Shown piece by piece: positions 23,601 to 30,700 of a stretch of 33,488 nt of DNA. Origin of the DNA: a virus; IMG/VR virus record IMGVR_UViG_3300013018_000010, positions 1-33,488 of that record. One strand, 5' to 3'. Positions within the stretch are counted from its first letter, which is position 1. Each line of letters begins with the position of its first letter. The notes under the pieces are model-generated. The model made no database searches, was not told the DNA's origin, and saw only the letters and a program-made list of their open reading frames with translations. A program made the translations under genes and the position numbers.

Positions 23601-24741
23601 TGTAACTTTAGGTAAGAAGAATTATGTAGATTCAGTATTTGAAACAATAGAATCAAATTCAGACTTTAAGGGCAAACTTGATGTCTGGGATACAAGGCAA
23701 ATGACAAAATCAGAGCTTGAAAATTATGCAACAAGGCTTTCTAAAGCTAAACTTACAAATGCAACTTATACAGGTATGATTAATAACCTGACAGATGAAA
23801 TCAAAAGACTTGGTAAGGGTTATGCAACATCCGACAAAGAGCTTGTTAATTTTGCTTCTGGGCTTGGATTAATCACTCAGGAAGCTGTATCGGGTAAACA
23901 CTCAATGACTAAAAAGTCCGGCTCATCAGTATCAACAGACCAGATTATAAAATGGGTTAGAGAAGGTAAGTTCAGCAACTTTGAAGGCATGATGGACCTA
24001 TCACCAGAAGAGATACAGGCGATGAATGATGTCCACTTTAGAATGAGAAAAGATGCAAATAATCCGCTTGAAAATGTGGCAAACAAGATATTTTTAAGTG
24101 AGAAAGTTGCAAGAGAAGTTAACGTTGCAGATTATTCCATGATAAAAGATACAATGGTAGATAGTTTAGAAAAAGAAATGGCAAGTGTTTATACAACTGG
24201 CCCGGGCAGAAATATCTACAAGGGCAATCAAAACTTATCAAAAAATGCTGGTCATATAGCTGAAAACGGAATCAACTATACAGGCAATGCAGCTTCGGAA
24301 TTTTTAAAGGTAGCAAATACCAAAACTGCAGCAATTATGTCATCAGAAGTAGCACAGCATAAGGCTTTCGGTCCTATGGCGGCCGCAGGATTAGCTATAG
24401 GTGGAGCTATAATGGGTGCTGGAGCTGCAATGAGCACACAGCCTCTACCTATGGACTACATGAATAATCCGGCAATGAATGCCGTTTCTGGTGCAGGCTC
24501 AAGACAGCCCATGATGGATATGAACAGCATCCAGAATATAGTAAATAATCAGGGTATGGATATCATAATTAATGGAAACACAACAATAGATAAAGATGTA
24601 AACGAATTGGCAGGAGTTGTATCACAAAGCGTAGGTTCTGCAATGAATATACCGGTTAACATAAATGTCAACGCCAGTGATAATCGAGGTTCAATAAACC
24701 AAAGCTGGATAGAAGATAGAATTCTTGCTGCACTTGAATAG
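17677..24741 (+). CDS. Giant tail protein 2: DEDDh exonuclease domain plus RNA-polymerase-like DxDGD barrel
   Basis: 2354 aa, ATG 17677, 3 nt after the upstream stop; its ribosome site GGGGGG lies in the end of that gene. Residues about 118-400 form a DnaQ-like 3'-5' exonuclease: Exo I FDIES (D128, E130) with PTEISFYS behind it, Exo II GHNIENFD (D305), IDTLDLANAF, and Exo III HSAADD (H379, D384). Residues about 1870-1935 carry FRSPVIH (R1880), then QFGDSDGDGVSFVMAY (D1918, D1920, D1922). The layout matches RNAP beta' (NRAPTLH ... NADFDGD, about 35 residues apart) and single-chain phage RNAPs. A Lys/Arg-rich strand region (R1328, K1333, K1340) might be the beta-like barrel, and LITQEAVSGKHS (2065-2076) a later polymerase element; both are tentative. 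A hydrophobic Gly/Ala helix lies at 2234-2257. It is probably carried in the tail and delivered to the cell. Confidence 0.85.
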   Translation: MYDFDNMPAVSSDYKEEMYNKYGLKVTNRVSDPQPSFLFQVSSQRKAKAKLDKAANKAVQYSHNFEEINAIYNDLGKIKNAMTENGVKRGTLDIFKDVNAVTYGRNPHKAIRNWQKAINTNSKIIGFDIESLGDMNEGNIFTPTEISFYSATMNGDELSKRALERSFIVAPNRASVDNINELFDKVQAFYENGRTPMLSDSERRTLGDLIKYSNGAEFVQKNSMTELGKASNMYKQFVTDGGQLKRLSSASSGKKMLALAREGLGNLQKYGKDASSVAQNLSYYLAEQNANSNAFFMGHNIENFDNIGLTKFMQANGFDNGFKPKQYIDTLDLANAFYSTPLDLQKLSSVDTGQLTRLNSGHLKMENLTKVMGFGNYTHSAADDTRKAFNVVSNLFFSQEGLDHINKNILSSGGDFSKNFNISSLKPGDELFSTAGAMDTGKGPLSFVTAFNDGKEVVDGSKFYISSHTKYRFVGSFRNKDSVGVKLQNAMTGENVYVNKSNEKELRQFIYSKFDNAAKYSNTDMQRMYMNTRNDIARSKFRQMTNNISFKNYKNLQATLKAYNLEKAQGRSLLNNELDEIFSYTDKSGSKIIRGNWKENYRRMRGRLTSDAPILDKLVKEVEALHGGDKENPNYWPVQKRHAAVVNAYQEMQKDFGKNKDIINLKSNKAYGIDLLGPDGRNTRISLARKSNARRDLRRLFNYTESTAGRNFKTADGFFIEVLDSVKDHASQYQKNMANKDYEGFMYRLDEIIRPMAKSQDNAFTQINALSDLLVDYRDKIPGLKKSVMEVEGLGARNAFTTQKMMDNVDTYLRKGLDYASGITINHGFAKGLSGGANNSVLTTVRALDEALQKNYMALGVKKEFVSNIPTMENSLNSTIRKFGTAFSSKGDIDLGFELFNTGTVEKPQVSMAIFKQGSDDVLTLDALKANKNAAIIDIPLVNADQYIHYGNQKKISPLALLYRDKFSAGADIKTGTSFSYMMHELNGEANSMIKAAQEGDFRRIEMIANGKIQKSLGYLSGSNKYVRDAEKMYSSTAEADFLKKGYVLFRGVFENQGEQVGLDGETLYPSKKFNMFADGSVQKMIKNKLGIDASLESTRGAHAVNQFFLSSIENRNFVNFGMYNSPGRDNMIQMRNKRTLSKKAIESIQDNINKAKGYSGLSIDPLLITQSEQFLRDTDNAFAKYPGVNVSIANVDELEGIEKLKNAFDKSDKYTMEGVFGKSPANFPSFWENQAIVSQSFADSLHSVNSYTKDYKLSDLDEGFINKVKRSLKDGGSGYRMGYMEQMGPDEIFKRVSRKDGVEHFITGFNINDGKISFKFEENFSTRAGVTKLFLASEKVTVRNIVPDEIMKAAFGEGVHVAGNINHAGHQGYGEVAEGLIKESINKINHSNIDRQIKQEAIQEVQDIVDRTFGLATTIKEEGKTGSGKFRLVINNNKAGFKHLMVAEGGIDQANLGLKNIDPRVANVVRNKGALSIKDLRTNLNNIKSFNLGLKDNILNLEAVLAQNSEDINFMSVGGYGKKGVKVGPRHIGVMMDKGYTEYARWLKDSVLEEAKQANRISSLPGTRGLNGALEGQSIAMELLARAARGEGAVPDGSRINEYTEVLEELSELREGGTQGQEKGLFSKSDLTKTVFDPEYRRRGKNGLYISLPEELEIEFGNEKTGRTRVKLNEIFLSDTAIEMSKKKNGEALYSLGEIGSAESDIFNAMREYNTAVQNSSQLAGDLSAREAKEKALRSMKTGIKNYYNAIFHQSTSSHGQKYNRALSARFKGSGRLNLQIMSPALEIADEVNRASGTTEEKISKVARKFDIDEKVIKKAYAGVKGAGYKGLDKSNAIYISRDRAKDMLKGLEKTDKKQFDNIMSGLEEGKGMPGMMFRSPVIHTESAMPVEYRIDDELDYDTVRISSTMAAAQFGDSDGDGVSFVMAYNKQGVRTNAKKMEEEVARVADEMRNTSYNSKGPWVKRNMVALEKDVTLGKKNYVDSVFETIESNSDFKGKLDVWDTRQMTKSELENYATRLSKAKLTNATYTGMINNLTDEIKRLGKGYATSDKELVNFASGLGLITQEAVSGKHSMTKKSGSSVSTDQIIKWVREGKFSNFEGMMDLSPEEIQAMNDVHFRMRKDANNPLENVANKIFLSEKVAREVNVADYSMIKDTMVDSLEKEMASVYTTGPGRNIYKGNQNLSKNAGHIAENGINYTGNAASEFLKVANTKTAAIMSSEVAQHKAFGPMAAAGLAIGGAIMGAGAAMSTQPLPMDYMNNPAMNAVSGAGSRQPMMDMNSIQNIVNNQGMDIIINGNTTIDKDVNELAGVVSQSVGSAMNIPVNINVNASDNRGSINQSWIEDRILAALE

Positions 24742-24746
24742 GGGTG
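24739..24746 (+). promoter_or_regulatory. Ribosome site that sets the hub gene start at ATG 24753
   Basis: TAGGGGTG overlaps the stop of giant protein 2 and is followed by TTTTTT and ATG 24753. The in-frame GTG at 24744 is part of this site and is too close to it to serve as the start. Confidence 0.75.
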
Positions 24747-24752
24747 TTTTTT

Positions 24753-27700
24753 ATGGCAAAGTACAATTACGCAACAACTAAAAATATAATAATGAAAGAA
24801 AATCTTCAGTCAAAGCCTGTTAAAGCAAAAGTCGTAAGAGTTCAGGATGGTGACACTATATATGTTACCAGTTCAGACCCTATATTTAAGGGTACTGAAA
24901 AAGAATTTGACGGCACTTATTCAATAAGACTCTCGGGTGTTCAGGCTCCCGAGGGCACATCTTTCTGGGATATGGAAGATGATAAGTCTGGCTTAAGAGA
25001 TTATGATGATTATAGGTACACAGGTTATGAAGAAAAAGATGAGTTTTCTGAAGAGTCCTTTCTTTTTATGAAAGACCTACTTTTGGGTAAGGAAGTAATA
25101 CTTGATTTAAGGACTAAAGAAAACGGGAGCTTGATAACAGGAAGGTTTTCACGGCCGATAGCAATTATCTTTGCTAAAATGGGAGAAGAATATGTAAATG
25201 CCAACGTTTCTCTTTTAACAAACTCTCTCGGGACACCTTATTATGTTGAAGCTATGAACTTAAGTGACAGCGAGAAAAAAGAGTGGTCTAACCTATCTAT
25301 TATAGCAGATATGCTGAAGATGGAAGAAGAAACAGAAAAGATTGAAGAGGACTTAGATGAGTTTGTAGGTTCTTTTGACCCTGAAACAAACATCAAAATA
25401 GGTGACAGCATTCTTCCGATACCTCCTGAAGCTATTGTGGTAAACGACATAAATGAAGTCAATCCAACATCAGTCATTCGTGGTGGAAGCACTTTAATGT
25501 CCTCAACAGGCCACAGGCAAAAACAGGTACAGATGGAGTTTTATTTCGACAGCAACAAAAGAACAAAAGAACTTATAAAGGGAAGAACCTATGAAGGTGA
25601 CCAGATTAACGGCTTTCCTAAATTAGCTGCCGGTAAAAGCGCAGTTATCATGCAGGATGGAGAGGAATTTAGACCAGTATATTACATAAACGGATTGAGG
25701 CCTTTAATGGCCCAATTTAAATTGACACCTTTTTTACCTATAGAAAATGAATACCTAAACAAAACTCATGATATCTCAGCTTTAACACTTCAAAACCTAT
25801 CAATCAGTAATGTTGAGGGATTTCCGGGACTTGTTAAGGCTACATTAATAGCACTGGAGTTTAATCATGAAGCTTACATAAATATGGTTGGACCTTTTAA
25901 AGATGTCTTCGACTGGGGTTTATTTAGATTTTACTACCAGAGACTTATAGATGGTACCGGAATAAAGCATAGGGGTACAAAACTACCCTTTTACCAGAGA
26001 GACGGAGAGGATTTTTCCTTCTTTACAGTAGATAGCTGGTCCTTACAGAAAAGAGAAAACCTTGAAGCTTCACTGGAAGATGTCTTAAGAGAATACCAGA
26101 TAGACCTTGAAGAAGGCAGTACAGAATACGAAAAGCTAGTCTTTGAATATGAGGTGTTTACAGAAGCTCTGGAACAGTATGAACTTTTTAATGAGCTAAA
26201 GGGAAGTTATAACCTTAATAATGAGGATTCAAAAAAAGAGCTTTACCTAGAATACATAAGAAAAATTGCTGACAAACAGGAAAGAAGAAATGACAGCTTC
26301 AACGATGGGCTCTATTATGAGCCTAATATCCACAACGAGCTTGATTTCTTGGAAAATGGAAGACTTAGCCGCTACGATAATCTAATTGAAGACCTTGTTA
26401 AAATTGAAGGCTATGATGGTGACTATTTCGATATAGCTTTAAGAAGCGAGAAAAATAAAGAATTTTTAATCAACTACTTAAAGCAAAAAGAAGAAGATAA
26501 TTTAATACCAACAGAACTCGATTTAGTTAAGTCAACTGAAAAAGAAATCGAGAGGATAAAAGAGGCTAATTCTTTTAATATTAAAATCTCAAGAGACAGC
26601 TTTTTATATATAAAAGACAGAGTAATAGCCGGTGGTAAAGACCTCTTAAAAGAAAGAGAAGAAGCTGTATCTATGACCGACAATCAGATGGATGATTACG
26701 AGTGGAACAAACATTATTACAGCGACCTTCATTTAAACCAAATAAATGTATCGATGTCAAACGGCGTAAATACCGTAAAGTTAAATATGCACACAAAACC
26801 AACTCATCAGTATTTAGGCTCAAAAGATATAGTTATTTCAACTAGCTTTGTCACAGATAACGAACATACATTAGAGAGCATTAACTTTCTTGCATCTCAT
26901 ACTAGTGCTATGGAGCTTAGATACAAAAAAGTTTTAGATAATCCGGTAATGAAAGTCCAAAACAATATAGTTGATATGTTTGGATTAGATGGTGCTTATA
27001 TTAAAAATATAGAGACAAATACTGTACCTTCTATGCCGGGATTATTCCAAATTGAGATTTCATTTTTCGGCTATATTGGTGCGCCAGGAGACAAAGACTC
27101 TCTATCACTTCAGTACCGTTCGGAGCTTGGTGTCGACGGAAAAATGGGTCACGATAATTTAACAGACTATTTCAATATGAAAGAGAGACTTAAATACATC
27201 AACCTTTATCCGGACCTTGAGCTTCCTAGATATTCAGAGCTTCCATTAAGGCACGAACTATTTGATGCTAATGATGACAGCTTTGTAGACCCTGATTTTT
27301 ATGCTCTTGATGTGCCAAAAGTATTTTCAGAAGATGTAATCAGGGCTTTATATGATGAAGATGATGCAGTAATTATCGGTAGAGACACAGAGGGTAATGC
27401 TGTTAGAGCTTTAGTTGATGATAAAGGTAATATAAATTTAATTGACTCTAATATTCAAAGCGAATACAAAAGAGATTCCAAGCCAACACTTGCAGATATA
27501 GCATACGAAAAAGGAGATGTAGGCTACAATGAGTTAAGCGAGTTTATGGATAATAGAAGTTTGGATAGAAGCAACATGTCTTTTGTATCAGACAAAGAGC
27601 TTAAAAGCTACCTTGCCTCTGAAGATAAAATGGTAAGTAATGTTAAACATAAAAAAATAAAGATTAGTGACTTCTGGGAGTCATATGTTATTAAATGGCT

Positions 27701-30700
27701 TGATAGCACTGTTCAGAAAGATATTAGTGAAATAGAAAGAATAATTGCAGCAGGTTTTATTGTAGGAAACTGGGATAAGGACTACATAGATGATGACTAC
27801 CTGGAGTTTCCAAAGAAAAGCCTTTACAGAAACAGCAGTGGAGAATTGGTAGATGAACTATCTGAAGCTAGCTATTATGGTGTTTTAAATTTAAATGGAG
27901 ATAATTTAAACCAAGATGTTAAGAAAAAAATAGCTTCTAATTACAGGGCCAGTATACTAAAGTATGAGCTTGAATCTGGAAAAATATATGACATATTAAA
28001 AGAAAAATCTCCACAAATAAACTTTGACAGAATCGAAGGCACAGGTGTAAGCAATCTTTATGAGAACTATTCTAAAAGAGAAAGTGTTGACTATATGTTC
28101 AAGATGCTTTCATACTTTTTAGTTAAAGGCATCTCACTAAATGATATATCTAATTACGAAGGAGGTTATCCTGAGTCTGCAAATAATGTCAAGGAAGCAT
28201 ATTTAGAGTTTGAAAAATCAGCTAAAAATATTATAGGTTCTAAGGGTATTTATATAAATCCCACAGAAATGATTGATATGCTTCCTAATTTTGCGATGTT
28301 AATTAAAAAATCTCTAGAATCTATTAACGGAGATAATTTCGTATTAACCTCTGAAGGAACATACATGCAGTCAAGAAGAGAAGATGTTAGGTTTGCAAGC
28401 TCGTTCAACGACATGCTTGAGTATGACAGAAAAGGAAGGCTAATTAGAGCTTTTCCATCATATTACATGCTCCTGATTGATGAGGGTAGAGAGTTTATGT
28501 TCTGGAAAATGCAGGATTTATTCTACCACTACAATGGTGTACAGAGTATAGATGTTGTCAGAGATAAGAAGAACATATCAGATACATGTATGATTACAAT
28601 GTCAAACTCAAAGGGCAGATTATCAGATGCTTCTGGTGGTTACAGAAATAAATACTATCAGGAAAAAGGAGTAATGGAGACTTTATGGTCTTTAACACCT
28701 TTTGCTGAATTTGAGTGGGAAAAAGCTAAGAGAAACTCAGAGTTTGAAAGCGTACAGCTTGCAACAGGTGCCAGGCTTCATTTAAGAATGGGCTATGGTT
28801 CAACACCAGATAAGCTTCCAACTGTATTCAACGGAACTATAACAGAGCTTCAGCTTGGTGATACTATAACCTTTGTAGCTCAAAATGACGGCATAGAGTT
28901 AAACAAACCAATACCAGCATCTCCCAACGAAAAGACTGATTTTGACATACTTGGACAGCTAGATGAACCAAGAACTATAATCAGCAAGATAATAGGAGAT
29001 AGAGGCAACTTATGGTCTAGGTTTATGAATAACATTTCAGGTAACTTACTCTATAATGAGAGTGCTTACGGAATACAGCATTTTGGAGAGCCCAAAAGGC
29101 CTGAGTGGTGGGATGAGAGTCAGTATTTAACAAAAAGACATCCAATAACTGATATATATATAAATCAAAACTCAAGGTCTAGCGACAAGATGGAAAGAGC
29201 AGTCAGGGATGAAGAAAGAACTTATGAGGTTACACAGAACATAAACTCATCTCTTTATGAAAACAAAGACTTCTCTATGTATCTCTATGGTAAGACAGTA
29301 TGGGATGTTTTGGAAACATGTGCTCTTGTAGCACCTAACTATATAGCAGCAGTCCACCCATTTGCTTTTAGAAATACAATCTTTTTTGGCCACCCAAACT
29401 TTGATTTGGCTTATGACTATGAAGCTGAAATGGATGAAAAGGGCAACTATATCAGGGAAGAATCTAAAGAGGAAGAAGTTGAGCTTTCGTTTACAGGTAA
29501 CGGAACTAGAAAAACCTTTGAACTAAGAATGAATATAATTGAAGGAAGTCTTGAAGTTAGGGATGGAGACAAAAAAATAACAGATAATATCGACAAGATT
29601 GACCATAGATTAGGTCGTGTTATTTTCAGTATCCCTCCAAAAGACGATGTAAAAAATGTAATTTTTACCTTCAAAACCTTGGTTCGAGGAAAGATAGAGC
29701 CGTTAAATGTTAGAGAAAAGTTAAAATCTTACAGGCAGAACCATTTCTATTCAAGCTATTATGACATAATAGCAAATAATATTAGAGCTACAGAAAAGAA
29801 TATGTACACAGCAGTTAAGCCTGTCCTTTCAAAAGACGGAAGCTATAAAGAGCTTGATGAGATGTTTGTAGACACAGATATTTTTCCTGATAGACAGAGG
29901 TTAAAAAAGATAGATACTTCAATACCAACCCCTGATTTTGTCAAGAAATTTACAAACACCTTTCAGGTTACACCAGAAAACGCTGAGATAAATGCAAGAA
30001 GGTATGGGGCTGGAGCCTTAAAACAGGCAGTAGAGAATATGTACGACGGAGAGATAGTAGTTACAGGAGACCCTTCTGTTAAACCATATGATTATGGATA
30101 CCTAGCAGATGTAAGAGATAGAATTTCAGGAACCTTTGAAGTCTCATCAGTTGTCCACAGCTTAAATGATACAACTGGTTTTGTAACATCAATCAATCCA
30201 TCACCGGTAGTTTCTGTAAATGAGGGCCTTCAATACGACAAGGATTTTTGGAAGTGGACAAACTCCAAGTTCTCAAGTCTTTATGCTAACAGTGTTGTAG
30301 CAAGGCTTTCGACATACACAGCTTTAGCAAGCCTGAAAAGCGTTCTAGAATCACTAAAGATAACAAGTGCAGCTGGCTCACTTCTCCCGGCAACAAATGC
30401 CGGTATGGCAGCTACTAAATACCTTGACGTAACAACAGACGCTTTAAAGCATTCAAATCTTGGTTACCTTCCATTTCTTTTAGGAAAAAATGTTTTAGAA
30501 AGAATAAAGGACCTCGGAACAAAAACAGATAAGTTTGTTATTTGGGTTTCAAGATTTTTAGATAATGCAAATAAAATGAGCGACATATCCAAGCTTGGTG
30601 GAAAAGGGCTTAAGAACGTAGACTATTTGAGGAAGATGATGATTTCAGGTAAGTTTTCCAGCAGGGCACAAAAGATAAGTGACGGATTAAATGATTTCAG

